This document shows, piece by piece, positions 26,217 to 35,455 of a stretch of DNA of 64,000 bases; the first letter of the stretch is position 1, and each line of letters begins with the position of its first letter. The notes beneath the pieces were generated by a model, which saw only the letters and a list, made by a program, of their open reading frames with translations, was not told the DNA's origin and did no database searches. The stretch comes from Lysobacter sp. Root916 (lineage in GTDB: Bacteria > Pseudomonadota > Gammaproteobacteria > Xanthomonadales > Xanthomonadaceae): NCBI RefSeq assembly GCF_001429785.1, contig NZ_LMJF01000013.1, forward strand, positions 438,327 to 502,326, in the 5' to 3' direction. The position numbers and the translations under genes were made by a program.

Positions 26217-26624
26217 GGCCGCGTTGCGCAGCGAACAGCCGGACTGCAGGATGCGGTGACAACCGCATCGACGCGGTAGCCGTAGCGACGTTCGATGCGG
26301 TGCGCCTGCGGCTTACCGCATCCCGCGGCCTGAAGCGCGTTACGCAGCGAATGTCCGGGCTTAGTAGGATGCGGTGACAACCGCATCGACACGGTAGCCG
26401 TAGCGACGATCGATGCGGTGCGCCTGCGGCTTACCGCATCCTACGGCCTGAAGCGCGGTACGCAGCGACTGCCCGGGCTTTGTAGGATGCGGTGACAACC
26501 GCATCGACACGGTAGCCGTAGCGACGTTCGATGCGGTGCGCCTGCGGCTTACCGCATCCTACGGCCGGCGACGCCGGCATCTTTGCTCGTCATTCCCGCG
26601 CAGGCGGAAATGACGAGCAAAAGA
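26217..26624. repeat. Three tandem 118-bp repeats plus an inverted repeat, gene-free
   Basis: AGGATGCGGTGACAACCGCAT starts at 26248, 26366 and 26484 (shown shortened), an exact 118-base period. Each unit contains GATGCGGT and ACCGCATC copies facing each other and ends near 26564. After them, TTTGCTCGTCATT and AATGACGAGCAAA (about 26581-26622) form a hairpin around CCCGCGCAGGCGG. No coding sequence is supported before the PH-domain gene at 26727. Confidence 0.9.
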
Positions 26625-26726
26625 GAAGGCCACCATGGCCTCCGCCACGTCCCTCCACATCGCACCACTCGCCCCATCGCCCAACAAGCCTTAGCATCGG
26701 TGTTCACCCCACACAGGAACGCCGCC

Positions 26727-27104
26727 ATGGGCCTGCTCGACACCCTGCTCGGCCACGCCGGCGACAAGCCGGTCGACAAGATCGCCGAAGACTTCATGCC
26801 CCTGCTCGCGCCCGGCGAGACCGTGCAGCGCGCGTTCGGCGAGATCCGCGACCTGATCGTGTTCACCGACCGCCGCCTGATCCTGGTCGACAAGCAGGGC
26901 GTGACCGGCCGCAAGACCGAGTTCCTCAGCCTGCCTTATCGCAGCATCGTGATGTTCTCGCTGGAAACCGCCGGTCATTTCGATCTCGAATCCGAATTGC
27001 GGGTCTGGGTCTCGGGCCAGCCGGCGCCGATCGTGCGCCACCTCGGCCGCAGCAGCGGCGCCGAGGACATCATCGCGCTGCTGGCGCAGAACTCGCCGCG
27101 CTGA
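26727..27104 (+). CDS. PH-domain protein (bacterial PH, YdaN-like)
   Basis: 125 residues, no signal peptide or membrane segment. GLLDTLLGHAGD opens it and a bacterial PH-like barrel follows: VQRAFGEIRDLIVFTDRRLILVDKQG, then RKTEFLSLPYRSIVMFSLETAG. This pattern is the small PH domain found in many bacteria with no assigned ligand. ATG 26727 is preferred since AGGAA lies just upstream; the reading frame is open for 48 more codons through repeat DNA, which is unlikely to be coding. It is followed by the CCA-adding enzyme after 24 bases. Confidence 0.8.
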   Translation: MGLLDTLLGHAGDKPVDKIAEDFMPLLAPGETVQRAFGEIRDLIVFTDRRLILVDKQGVTGRKTEFLSLPYRSIVMFSLETAGHFDLESELRVWVSGQPAPIVRHLGRSSGAEDIIALLAQNSPR

Positions 27105-27128
27105 ACGCGCGCGTTCGGCGGCGATGAG

Positions 27129-28349
27129 ATGAAGACCTATCTGGTCGGCGGCGCGGTCCGCGATCGCCTGCTCGGACGGACGCCGGGCGATCGCGACTAC
27201 GTGGTGGTCGGCGCCACTCCGCAGGCGATGCTCGAAGCCGGCTACAAGCCGGTCGGGCGCGACTTCCCGGTGTTCCTGCATCCGGACACCGGCGAGGAAT
27301 ACGCACTCGCGCGCACCGAACGCAAATCCGGGCGCGGCTATCGCGGCTTCGTCGTGGACGCCGACCCGTCGGTGTCGCTGGAGGAAGACCTGGGCCGGCG
27401 CGACTTCACCATCAACGCCATCGCCCAGGACGAGGACGGCGCGCTGGTCGACCCCTACGGCGGCGCGCGCGATCTGGAAGCGCGCGAGCTGCGCCACGTC
27501 GGCCCGGCCTTCGTCGAGGATCCGCTGCGGGTGCTGCGCGCGGCGCGTTTCATGGCGCGCTTCGCCGCCCTGGGCTTCAGTGTCGCGCCCGAAACCACCG
27601 CCTTGATGCGGCACATGGCCGAGTCCGGCGAGCTCGCCGAACTGGTGCCCGAACGCGTGTGGCAGGAACTGCGGCGCGCGCTCGCCAGCGAACGGCCCTC
27701 GGCCTTCCTGCGTACCCTGCGCGAGGCCGGCGCGCTGGGCGCGGTGCTGCCGGAAGTGGACGCGTTGTACGGCGTGCCGCAGCCCGCGCAGTACCACCCC
27801 GAGGTCGACAGCGGCCTGCATACCGAGCTGGTCTGCGACATGGCCGCGCGGCTGGCGCCGGGCGACGATCTGATCGGCTATGCCGCGCTCACCCACGATC
27901 TGGGCAAGGCGCTGACGCCGAGCGAGGCGCTGCCCAAGCATCACGGTCACGAGCGTGCGGGGCTGGAGCCCTTGCGCGCGCTCAACGAGCGCCTGAAGGT
28001 GCCGACCGAATATCGCCAGCTCGCCGAAGCCGCCTGCCGCGAGCATCTCAACGTGCATCGCTACGACGAACTGCGCGCGGCCACGGTGTACGAGCTGATC
28101 GCGCGCTGCGACGGCTTCCGCCAACCCGAGCGCGTGCGCCGCTTGAGCCTGGTCTGCGAAGCCGACAAGCGCGGCCGCACCGGCCTGTCCGAGGTCGAAT
28201 ACCCGCAAGGGCAGCGCCTGCGCGACGCCCTGGACGCCGCGCTCGCGGTGCGCGCCTCCGACATCGCCGCCGGCCGCAGCGGCCCCGAAGTCGGCGAAGC
28301 CCTGCGCCGCGCGCGTATCGCCGCGATCGCCGTCGTGAACGGCAAGTAG
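27129..28349 (+). CDS. cca: Multifunctional CCA-adding enzyme
   Basis: 406 residues, matching the proteobacterial multifunctional CCA enzyme. The nucleotidyltransferase part carries [12 protein letters not shown] near residue 5, the DRDYV catalytic acidic pair and [10 protein letters not shown] near residue 90. A helical tRNA-binding region follows, then an HD phosphohydrolase domain with TELVCDMAA and ALTHDLGKA around residue 250. The enzyme adds and repairs the 3' CCA of tRNAs, and the HD domain trims damaged ends. It could be co-transcribed with the PH-domain gene. Confidence 0.96.
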   Translation: MKTYLVGGAVRDRLLGRTPGDRDYVVVGATPQAMLEAGYKPVGRDFPVFLHPDTGEEYALARTERKSGRGYRGFVVDADPSVSLEEDLGRRDFTINAIAQDEDGALVDPYGGARDLEARELRHVGPAFVEDPLRVLRAARFMARFAALGFSVAPETTALMRHMAESGELAELVPERVWQELRRALASERPSAFLRTLREAGALGAVLPEVDALYGVPQPAQYHPEVDSGLHTELVCDMAARLAPGDDLIGYAALTHDLGKALTPSEALPKHHGHERAGLEPLRALNERLKVPTEYRQLAEAACREHLNVHRYDELRAATVYELIARCDGFRQPERVRRLSLVCEADKRGRTGLSEVEYPQGQRLRDALDAALAVRASDIAAGRSGPEVGEALRRARIAAIAVVNGK

Positions 28350-28855
28350 GCCGGTTCGCCGCCTACCCTGGCGCTCCCACTAGGTAACGCCGCCCCCGCC
28401 GCTCCTACCCGGCCCTGCCGACTCTGCTTTCTGCTTTCTGTGGGAGCGGCGTAAGCCGCGATGAAGGCTCCGCACTCGTCGCGAAACTCGCGTCATCGCC
28501 GCAGCCCAATCGCGGCTTACGCCGCTCCCACAGCGCAGGCGCATCGCACACCGAACATCGCTCGCCCCTACCCACGTCTCTTCCGATCACTGCCTGTAGG
28601 AGCGGCGCAAGCCGCGACCGCGAAATCGCACCCACGACGAAGCCAACGACGCACGCCGAATCCCGAGTCGCGGCTCACGCCGCTCCTACCCGACCCTGCC
28701 AACTCCGCTTTCTGTGGGAGCGGCATAAGCCGCGATGCAGCCGCACCCATGACGAAACCAACGACGCACGGCGAACACCGAGTCGCGGCTCGCGCCGTTC
28801 CCACCGCGCCCTGCCGACTCCGCTTTCCACGGGAGCGGCCATGCCAGCCCAGCCC
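28350..28855. repeat. Gene-free region with three GTGGGAGCGGC-type palindromic repeats
   Basis: Elements at 28438-28532, 28593-28690 and 28711-28803 begin with CTGT(G/A)GGAGCGGC and end in inverted GCCGCTCC or degraded copies of it. Like the cluster at 18624-18954 they lie beyond the 3' end of a TonB-receptor gene. I see no gene. Confidence 0.85.
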
Positions 28856-28896
28856 CAAAAACGAAACGCCGGGCGGCCTCGCGGCCGCCCGGCGTT
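28856..28896 (-). terminator. Terminator for the third TonB-dependent receptor
   Basis: On the minus strand, AACGCCGGGCGGCC (28896-28883) pairs with GGCCGCCCGGCGTT (28878-28865) with a GCGA loop and is followed by TCGTTTTT. Confidence 0.88.
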
Positions 28897-28921
28897 CCTA
28901 CCACTCCATCGGTGTCGCGAA

Positions 28922-31435
28922 TCAGAAGCGATAGTCCAGCCGCACGTAGTAGCTGCCGCCGTTCATGCCGAACGGCATGGTTTCCCAGCCGTACTTGAAG
29001 CCCAGCGACGGGAACGGGTTCACGCCCGGGTTGTCGGCGCCGACCGACCACTTGTCCGGGTACTGGTCGAAGATGTTGTTGCCGCCGACGGTCAGGTGCA
29101 GGTCGTCGGTGAACGAGTAGCGCACCGCCAGGTCGAACAGGGTCTTGCCGCCCCAGGTCTGTTCCGGCGCGAAGAACTCGCCGGTGACCGAACCGTAGTA
29201 GTTGGCGCGGCCGGTGATCGTCCACGGGCCGGTTTCGTACACGCTCTGCAACACGTGGTGCGCGCGCGGCTGGCCGCGCTCGACCAGGGTGATCTGGGCG
29301 GCGTCGAACAGCTGGCCCGGGGCCAGGATCGGCGAGTTCGAATGGATCTCGCGCACCTCGGTCTTGTTGAAGTGCACCAGCGCGGTCAGGGTCAGGTTGC
29401 TGCCGCTGGCGAACTCGGTGTTGTGGTTGGCGACGATGTCCAGGCCGGTGGTGCGGGTGTCGATGGCGTTGGTGAAGAACTGCGCCTGACCGACCCGGAA
29501 CGGCGCCAGCGCGCCGGCGATCGGGCAGTTGCTGTTGTTGGCCGTGCAGGGCTGGCCATCGGTGCCGACCGACTCGGGCGCGATCACGCCGGAGAAGATG
29601 ATGCGGTCGTCGATGTCGATGCGGAACAGGTCGGCGCTCAGCGAGAAGCGCTCGTTGGGCTTGAACACCATGCCCACCGAGCCGCTGCGCGAGGTTTCTT
29701 CCTTCAGCGGCGCCACGCCCAGCGCGCGGGTGACCGCGCTGTCCTGACGCGCGGTCAGGGTGTCGGTGAGGGTGCCGTCGGGGTTGAGGTTGGTCGAGAC
29801 CTGGTTGTAGTACTGCTGCTGCACGCCCGGCGCGCGGAAGCCGGTGGACAGGGTGCCGCGCACGGCGAAGGTTTCGGTCGCGTTGAAGCGCGCCGACAGC
29901 TTGCCGGTGGTGGTGTTGCCGAAGTCGGAGTAATCCTCGAAGCGCACCGCGCCGCCAAGCAGGAAGCGCTCGCTCAGGTTGGTCTCGGCGTCGAAGTACA
30001 GCGCCATGCTGTGGCGGCCTTCGTCGACCTCGGTGCCCGGGGTGAAGCCGGGGAAGCCCTGGATGCCGCCCGCCGCGATGTCGCCGGTCTGGCCGCGAAT
30101 GACGATGGCCGGGTTGTTGGTGCGGCCGTACATGTACGAGACCGGGTCGCCGGCTTCGATCGCGTAGTTGTCCTGGCGCCATTCGAAACCGGTGGCCAGG
30201 TACAGGCGGTTGTCGTTGAAGCCGTCGACGCTGCCGCGGAAATCCAGATTGAACGTGGTCTGGTCGTACTTGAGCGTGCCGGTCTTGGCGGTGGTCGGCG
30301 AGGCGGCGTAGATGCCGGCGGCCGGATTGGCCGGATCGCGCGGTTCGTACCACCAGCTCACGTTGACCGAGTTGGCCTCTTCGAAGCCGAACTTGCTGCG
30401 GCCGTGGTTGATCGAGACATCCCAATCCCAGTTCTCGCCGATCGGCGCCTTGTAGCCCACCGCCAGCGAGGCGTCGTCGACCGTGGTCAGGATGTTGGGC
30501 AGGAAGCCGTTGGGGTACAGCGCCGGCACCGTGCGGTTATCGCCGGCGCTGCGGAAGAAGCCGGAGGAATCGCCTTCGCGCCGCGAGATGCCGCCGAACC
30601 AGTACAGCTCGCCCTTGCCCACCGGCAGGCCGGCGTTGAGCCACAGGTAGTAGTCCTTGGCGTCGGCGTCGCCCAGGCGCTGGGTCACGCGCGGCGGATT
30701 GGTGCGCAGGCTGTCGGGGCCGGCGCGGTTGGTCTCGTTGCGGTTGCGCGCTTCGGCCGAGAGGTTGATGAAGCCGTCGGCGCCGAGCTTGAAGCCGGTG
30801 TTGACCGAACCGTGCAGCATCTCGCCGTCGCCGGCGTAGTACTGCGAGCCCTCGATCGACAGCTCGGTGTGGTCGGTCTGGCGCTTGAGGATGATGTTGA
30901 TCACGCCCGCGATCGCATCCGAACCGTACTGGGCGGCGGCGCCGTCGCGCAGCACTTCGATGCGCTCGATCGCCGAGACCGGGATCGCGTTGATGTCGGT
31001 ACCGGCCGAGCCGCGGCCGATGGTCTGCTGCACGTTGACCAGCGCCTGCTGATGACGGCGCTTGCCGTTGACCAGCACCAGCACCTGGTCCGGACCCAGC
31101 GCGCGCAGCGTGGCCGGGCGCAGGATGTCGGTGCCGTCGCTGACGAAGGTGCGCGAGAAGTTGAACGAGGGCTCCAGCATCTGCAGGATCTGGCCGACCT
31201 CGAGCGCGCCGGTGGCGTTGATTTCTTCGCGGCCGATCACGTCGACCGGCGCGGCGGTGTCCTCGGCGGTACGGCCGCGCACGCGCGAGCCGGTGACCTG
31301 GACGGTGTCCAGCGTGGTGGCGGTGTCCTCAGCGGGAGCCGGCGCTGCGGTTTGGGCGTAGACGGGGGCGATGGCGCTGGCGGCCATGGCGGCGGCCACG
31401 GCCAGCGCCAATCGGTTGCGGTGCACTGCGGACAT
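28922..31435 (-). CDS. TonB-dependent outer-membrane receptor
   Basis: 837 residues. MSAVHRNRLALAVAAAMAAS is a signal peptide ending at VYAQ. LDTVQVTGSRVRG opens the plug, with LGPDQVLVLVNGKRRH, INAIPVSAIERIEVLRDGA and [17 protein letters not shown]. The barrel ends YYVRLDYRF. The ligand is unknown. The ATG at 31435 is chosen for its AAGGAA ribosome site and the signal peptide; an earlier in-frame ATG adds 21 non-signal residues. It is flanked by a terminator and a repeat cluster and belongs to no operon that I can see. Confidence 0.9.
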   Translation of the reverse strand: MSAVHRNRLALAVAAAMAASAIAPVYAQTAAPAPAEDTATTLDTVQVTGSRVRGRTAEDTAAPVDVIGREEINATGALEVGQILQMLEPSFNFSRTFVSDGTDILRPATLRALGPDQVLVLVNGKRRHQQALVNVQQTIGRGSAGTDINAIPVSAIERIEVLRDGAAAQYGSDAIAGVINIILKRQTDHTELSIEGSQYYAGDGEMLHGSVNTGFKLGADGFINLSAEARNRNETNRAGPDSLRTNPPRVTQRLGDADAKDYYLWLNAGLPVGKGELYWFGGISRREGDSSGFFRSAGDNRTVPALYPNGFLPNILTTVDDASLAVGYKAPIGENWDWDVSINHGRSKFGFEEANSVNVSWWYEPRDPANPAAGIYAASPTTAKTGTLKYDQTTFNLDFRGSVDGFNDNRLYLATGFEWRQDNYAIEAGDPVSYMYGRTNNPAIVIRGQTGDIAAGGIQGFPGFTPGTEVDEGRHSMALYFDAETNLSERFLLGGAVRFEDYSDFGNTTTGKLSARFNATETFAVRGTLSTGFRAPGVQQQYYNQVSTNLNPDGTLTDTLTARQDSAVTRALGVAPLKEETSRSGSVGMVFKPNERFSLSADLFRIDIDDRIIFSGVIAPESVGTDGQPCTANNSNCPIAGALAPFRVGQAQFFTNAIDTRTTGLDIVANHNTEFASGSNLTLTALVHFNKTEVREIHSNSPILAPGQLFDAAQITLVERGQPRAHHVLQSVYETGPWTITGRANYYGSVTGEFFAPEQTWGGKTLFDLAVRYSFTDDLHLTVGGNNIFDQYPDKWSVGADNPGVNPFPSLGFKYGWETMPFGMNGGSYYVRLDYRF

Positions 31436-31565
31436 GGTCGTTTCCTTGCGAATAAGGTTCGGGGGACGGACTTCCCGGAAGTCCGGCCCGAGATTCACAA
31501 GTTCTTAACCTTTGCGCAATACGTCGCGTGACTGTGCCGACTTTGGCTTTGCGGCGCTTGTCACA

Positions 31566-32006
31566 TTATGACGAACGAATATTGGCGAGGCGTGCGTCCA
31601 TGCGCTGCAAAACGTGCGCAAGCGGGGTCGAAGCCGAGGCCAACCCGGCCAAGGCGCCCAGGGCGTTGGCGAGGGCGTCGCGGCTGTCGCCCATGCGGCT
31701 GTCGGTGAGCGCGGCTTGGGCGTATTCCAGGGCCACTCCGAGCACGATCAGGGCGGCCGCGCTCAATGCCTGCGGGCGCATGCGCGCGAACAGCATGCCG
31801 GCGTAGGCCGACAGCGCGGCGTAGGTGAGGAAATGACCGACCTTGTCGGAGCCGGCGAACGGCGACGGCGGCAGATCGCCCGCCGGCAGCAGGGACACCG
31901 CGATCACCGCCAGCACGCCCGCCGCGCCCAGGGCCAGCCAGCGCCGCGGGGTATGGAACGGACGCAGCCACGGCCCCTTGGCTGCGTCGCCCGCGCGCGC
32001 CCTCAC
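31566..32006 (-). CDS. VanZ-like membrane protein
   Basis: 146 residues with hydrophobic segments around 27-45, 62-78, 84-100 and 115-135. DKVGHFLTYAALSAYAGML and ALEYAQAALTDSRMGDSRDALANALGALAG match the VanZ-like family (first motif with conserved Asp-His, second with Glu and Asp). VanZ homologs are widespread and mostly of unknown role; some affect cell-envelope traits. The GTG start overlaps the stop of the upstream methyltransferase gene by GTGA, so the two are coupled. Confidence 0.82.
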   Translation of the reverse strand: MRARAGDAAKGPWLRPFHTPRRWLALGAAGVLAVIAVSLLPAGDLPPSPFAGSDKVGHFLTYAALSAYAGMLFARMRPQALSAAALIVLGVALEYAQAALTDSRMGDSRDALANALGALAGLASASTPLAHVLQRMDARLANIRSS

Positions 32007-33217
32007 AGGCGGTGGCTCAGATCGCCGGCCAGAAACGCCACGCCGAATTCGACGTCCTTCTCGAAGCCCATGACCTGGAAACGTTCGCCCATTTCGCTAG
32101 GCAGGGTCAGGCGCTTGATCTCGTTGTGGCGACGTTGGCGCTCGGCGTCGTCGGCGATCGCGTCGATGCGTTCGAGCACGCCGGCCAGGCCGTTGCCGAG
32201 CAGGAAGCTGGCCTGCGAGCAGTAGCCGGCGAAGTCGAAACCGGCGGCGACCCCGGCCTCGGCCAGGGCGGTGAAGTCCACCGAGGCGGTGATGTCCTGC
32301 AGGCCCGGCCACAGCAGCGGATCGTGATGCATGCGATGGCGGTAGAACGCGCGCAGGGTGCCGTCGCTGCGCTCGGGCGCGTAGTACTCGGCGCGCGCGT
32401 AGCCGTAATCGACGAACAGCATCGCGCCCGCGCGCATGCCGCCGGACACCGCCTGGATCCAGTACGGCAGCTGCGGCAGCAGCTCGGAGCGGTAGCCCTC
32501 TTCGAACTCGCGCCCTAGCCGGCGTTCGACCTGGCGCACGGCGTTACCGAGGAAGGCGTCGGCCTCGCGCAGTTCGCGCGCGAAACCATCGCCGTCGATC
32601 ACGATGTTTTCCTCATAGACCTCGCCGTTGCGGATCGCGAAGCGCGGCGTCGGTAGGGCGTCGATGACCTCGTTGGCGAACAGCACGCCGTCCCAGTCTT
32701 CCGGGAACGGTCCGTCCAGCCATTCCACCAACTCGAACAGCGGCGGCGTCAGGCGTTGCTGCAGACGTTCGCGCTGGCGATGGCGCAGCTCGGCGCTGGG
32801 TTCGAGGATGGCGTAGCGATCGGGCAGCGCGTCCAGTTCCAGCAGGCGCTTGATCGCGACCTCGGCGAAAGCGCCGGTACCGCCGCCCAACTCGAGCATG
32901 CGCGCGCTCGGCCCGATCTGGCGCAGCACCGGCGCGACCGCCTCGGCCACGCAGGCGGCGAACACCGGCCCGATCTCGGGCGCGGTCACGAAATCGCCGT
33001 CGTCGCCGAACTTGCGCGCGCCGGCGCTGTAATAGCCCAGGCCAGGCGCGTACAGGGCCAGCTCCATGTAACGCGAAAACGGGATCGCGCCCTCGTTGAC
33101 CCCGATCTGCTCGCGGATCAACGCCTCCAGGCGCGCGCTGTGTTCCAGCGCGTCCTGGCCCGGCGCGGGCAGTGTCGCGGCTTCGCGGCGGGGGTCGTTC
33201 GGGGTGGGATCGGACAT
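32003..33217 (-). CDS. SAM-dependent methyltransferase of the MidA/NDUFAF7 family
   Basis: 404 residues. Near the N-terminus RYMELALYAPGLGYYSAGARKFGDDGDFVTAPEI is the diagnostic block of this family, split here into its two halves. SAM binding is seen in MLELGGGTGAFA (residues about 110-120), with GVLFANEVIDALP afterwards and MLFVDYGYARAEYY. In mitochondria the family arginine-methylates NDUFS2 during complex I assembly; bacterial targets are uncertain. ATG 33217 starts MSDPTP; an ATG 28 codons upstream lies inside a repeat. It overlaps VanZ and diverges from pteridine reductase. Confidence 0.87.
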   Translation of the reverse strand: MSDPTPNDPRREAATLPAPGQDALEHSARLEALIREQIGVNEGAIPFSRYMELALYAPGLGYYSAGARKFGDDGDFVTAPEIGPVFAACVAEAVAPVLRQIGPSARMLELGGGTGAFAEVAIKRLLELDALPDRYAILEPSAELRHRQRERLQQRLTPPLFELVEWLDGPFPEDWDGVLFANEVIDALPTPRFAIRNGEVYEENIVIDGDGFARELREADAFLGNAVRQVERRLGREFEEGYRSELLPQLPYWIQAVSGGMRAGAMLFVDYGYARAEYYAPERSDGTLRAFYRHRMHHDPLLWPGLQDITASVDFTALAEAGVAAGFDFAGYCSQASFLLGNGLAGVLERIDAIADDAERQRRHNEIKRLTLPSEMGERFQVMGFEKDVEFGVAFLAGDLSHRL

Positions 33218-33254
33218 GGCGGGCGGAGGCGCGGCGGGCGGCCTGCAGTATAAG

Positions 33255-33335
33255 GAACGCGTGCAGAGTAACGAGTAACGAGTGGAGCCACCGCTATTCA
33301 CCAGTTACTCGTTACTCTGCACTCGTTACTGAGGC
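33255..33335. repeat. Inverted repeat of GAGTAACGAGTAACG
   Basis: Repeated GTAACGAGTAACGAGT (from about 33266) faces CCAGTTACTCGTTACTCTG (from about 33300) around a short spacer. The arms could form a long hairpin in the divergent region between the methyltransferase and pteridine reductase. It has no T tail consistent with termination. Confidence 0.7.
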
Positions 33336-33347
33336 CCTAGACACGCC

Positions 33348-34100
33348 ATGCCCGCCACTCCCGCCGCACCCGTCGCCCTGATCACCGGCAGCGCCAAGCG
33401 CATCGGCGCCGCGATCGCGCGCGCGCTGCATGCCGACGGCTACGACCTGGCCCTGCACTACCGCGGCTCGGGCGAGGCCATGGCCGCGCTCGCGGCCGAG
33501 CTCGAAGCCGCACGGCCGGGCAGCACGCTGACGCTGCAGGCCGACCTGGCCGAATTCGACCGCCTGCCGGAACTGATCGCGCGCACCGTCGGCCGTTACG
33601 GTCGGCTCGACGCCCTGGTCAACAACGCCTCGGGTTTCGCGCCCACGCCGATCGGCAGCGCCACGCCCGCGCAATGGGACGCGATGTTCGCCAGCAACGC
33701 ACGCGCGCCGTTCTTCCTGGCGCAGGCCGCGGCGCCGCACCTGAAGGCCGCGCGCGGCGCGATCGTGAACCTGGCCGACATCTACGCCGAGCGCCCGCTG
33801 CGCGATCACAGCTTGTATTGCATGGCCAAGGCCGCACTGGTCATGGCCACACGCGCGCTCGCGCTGGAGCTGGCGCCGGAGGTGCGAGTGAACGCGGTCG
33901 CGCCGGGTGCGATCCTGTGGCCGGAAGCCGAGGGCGCCAAGGACGAGGCAGCCAAGGCGGCGATGCTGGCGCGCACGCCGCTGGGCCGCACCGGCAGCGC
34001 CGAGGAAATCGCCGAAGCGGTGCGCTGGCTGTTGCGCGAGGCGCGCTATACCACCGGGCAGGTACTGCGGGTGGATGGCGGGCGCTTGCTGGGGGAGTGA
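33348..34100 (+). CDS. Pteridine reductase-like short-chain dehydrogenase
   Basis: 250 residues. The nucleotide-binding region reads TGSAKRIGAAIA rather than TGGxxGIG; TGxxxRxG is the mark of pteridine reductases. LVNNASGF and YCMAKAALVM supply the SDR catalytic features (Tyr and Lys), with ending DGGRLLG. The product likely reduces dihydrobiopterin or dihydrofolate-type pterins with NADPH. folK and folB lie nearby on the opposite strand, separated by a membrane-protein gene and repeats, so a folate/pterin theme is present. Other SDR substrates are possible. Confidence 0.83.
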   Translation: MPATPAAPVALITGSAKRIGAAIARALHADGYDLALHYRGSGEAMAALAAELEAARPGSTLTLQADLAEFDRLPELIARTVGRYGRLDALVNNASGFAPTPIGSATPAQWDAMFASNARAPFFLAQAAAPHLKAARGAIVNLADIYAERPLRDHSLYCMAKAALVMATRALALELAPEVRVNAVAPGAILWPEAEGAKDEAAKAAMLARTPLGRTGSAEEIAEAVRWLLREARYTTGQVLRVDGGRLLGE

Positions 34101-34464
34101 GGCGCAAAGCCTTCGACCCTCCATTCTTCACGCCCTTCTTCGCAGTCCCTTCTCCCGCTTGCGGCGACCGAAGGGAGTGCGAGGCTGAGAAGGTGCCCGA
34201 AGGGCGGATGAGGGCAGCGACTGAGTTGGACCTATACGCCCGCGGCGGCCCTCACCCCAACCCCTCTCCCGCCAGCGGGAGAGGGGCTATCTTCACACCC
34301 TTCTTCGCATTTCCCTTCTCCCGCTTGCGGCGACCGAAGGGAGTGCAAGGCTGAGAAGGTGCCCGAAGGGCGGATGAGGGCAGCGACTGAAGGTGGAGCC
34401 ACACGCCTGCGGCGGCCCTCACCCCAGCCTCTCTCCCGCCAGCGGGAGAGGGGCTATAGGCTCA
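34101..34464. repeat. Two tandem copies of a ~210-bp intergenic repeat
   Basis: Two near-identical units start at about 34138 and 34310. Each begins with CTTCTCCCGCTTGCGGCGAC, continues with GCTGAGAAGGTGCCCGAAGG and GGGCAGCGACTGA, and ends with CCCTCACCCC and CTCTCCCGCCAGCGGGAGAG followed by GGGCTAT. The end of each unit contains a strong hairpin, CTCTCCCGC / GCGGGAGAG. Convergent genes flank the pair, so it could act as terminator. No gene is supported. Confidence 0.85.
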
Positions 34465-35295
34465 TTACTTGGCCTGGAACGCCGACTGCAGCTCCAGCGC
34501 GCGGAACGCCTCCGGCGCTTCGCCCTCGGTCGCATAGCGGTACAGCGCCGCCGAGTAGATGCCGCTCAGCGCGGCCTGGTACACGCCCAGCAGCAGCACC
34601 GCGATCAGGAACACCGCGCCCACCGCGATCGCCAGAGCGACCGAGACCTGCGCCGCCGCGAAGGCCAGCAGCGCGCCCACCGCGATCACCGCGAAGGTGA
34701 TCAGGCCGAACGCCGCGCCGATGCCGACGTTGCCGATCGCGTTCTCGCCCCAGGTCTGCTTGAGCAGGCCGATGCTGCGCTTGAGCGCGTCGATCGGGCC
34801 CACGTTCTGGCTCACCAGCACCGGCACCACCATGAAGGTGGCCAGGGTCCAGGCCGCGCCCAGGCCGGAGCCGATCATGCGCACGATGAAGTTATTGTCG
34901 CGGTCCTTCAGCGACTGCAGGATCAGACCCACCGTCGCGGCGATCGCGGCGTAGCCCAGGATCGAGGGCAGGCGCGACTTGGCCGCGTCGAAGCCGTCGC
35001 GCAGGGTCGGGTCGCCGCCGTCGAGGCGGATCATGGCCGCGCCGACCAGGGCGCAGTTGAAGAAGATGATCACGCTGTACTGGCAAAAATAGAACAGGAA
35101 ACCGAACACGATCCCGCCCACGCCAACGCCGTTCTCGAACAGGCGCAGCGCGAACATCGGCACCAGGAAGGTCGCCAGCACCAACAGCGTGGCCGCGCCG
35201 GACAGGACCGGGAACAGCATCAGTTCCTTGTCCGAGCGCAACACGCCCGCGCTCGCCTTGACCAGGCCCCAGCTACGCGAAAACTTTTCGAACAT
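34465..35295 (-). CDS. Integral membrane protein (DUF6159-like)
   Basis: 276 residues. MFEKFSRSWGLVKASAGVLRSDKELMLFPVLSG is the conserved opening, given here in two parts (residues 1-18 and 19-33), followed by about six hydrophobic segments near 34-55, 60-85, 110-125, 150-170, 190-215 and 222-250. YSAALYRYATEG lies near the end. Homologs are widespread in proteobacteria with no known function. The gene stands alone between repeats and the folK gene. Confidence 0.75.
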   Translation of the reverse strand: MFEKFSRSWGLVKASAGVLRSDKELMLFPVLSGAATLLVLATFLVPMFALRLFENGVGVGGIVFGFLFYFCQYSVIIFFNCALVGAAMIRLDGGDPTLRDGFDAAKSRLPSILGYAAIAATVGLILQSLKDRDNNFIVRMIGSGLGAAWTLATFMVVPVLVSQNVGPIDALKRSIGLLKQTWGENAIGNVGIGAAFGLITFAVIAVGALLAFAAAQVSVALAIAVGAVFLIAVLLLGVYQAALSGIYSAALYRYATEGEAPEAFRALELQSAFQAK

Positions 35296-35455
35296 CGTGC
35301 GATCCCCCTTGGATGAATGGACGCATGCTCAGGCCAAACCCGGCGCATCGCAAGCGCTGGCGAGCCTGCGCCGACCGGCGGCACGCTCGCTCCCCGATAC
35401 AGACTCGGGCGAGGCGAAGAATGTGACCGCCGGCGAGCGCGCTTCGGCGCGCCGC

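Noticed and set aside
26246-26570. CRISPR array
   Set aside because: Repeat units are 118 bp in direct contact with no unique spacers, and no cas genes are near.
28841-31531. Open frame of 896 codons on the plus strand
   Set aside because: Antisense to the third TonB receptor; low-complexity composition with no motif or ribosome site.
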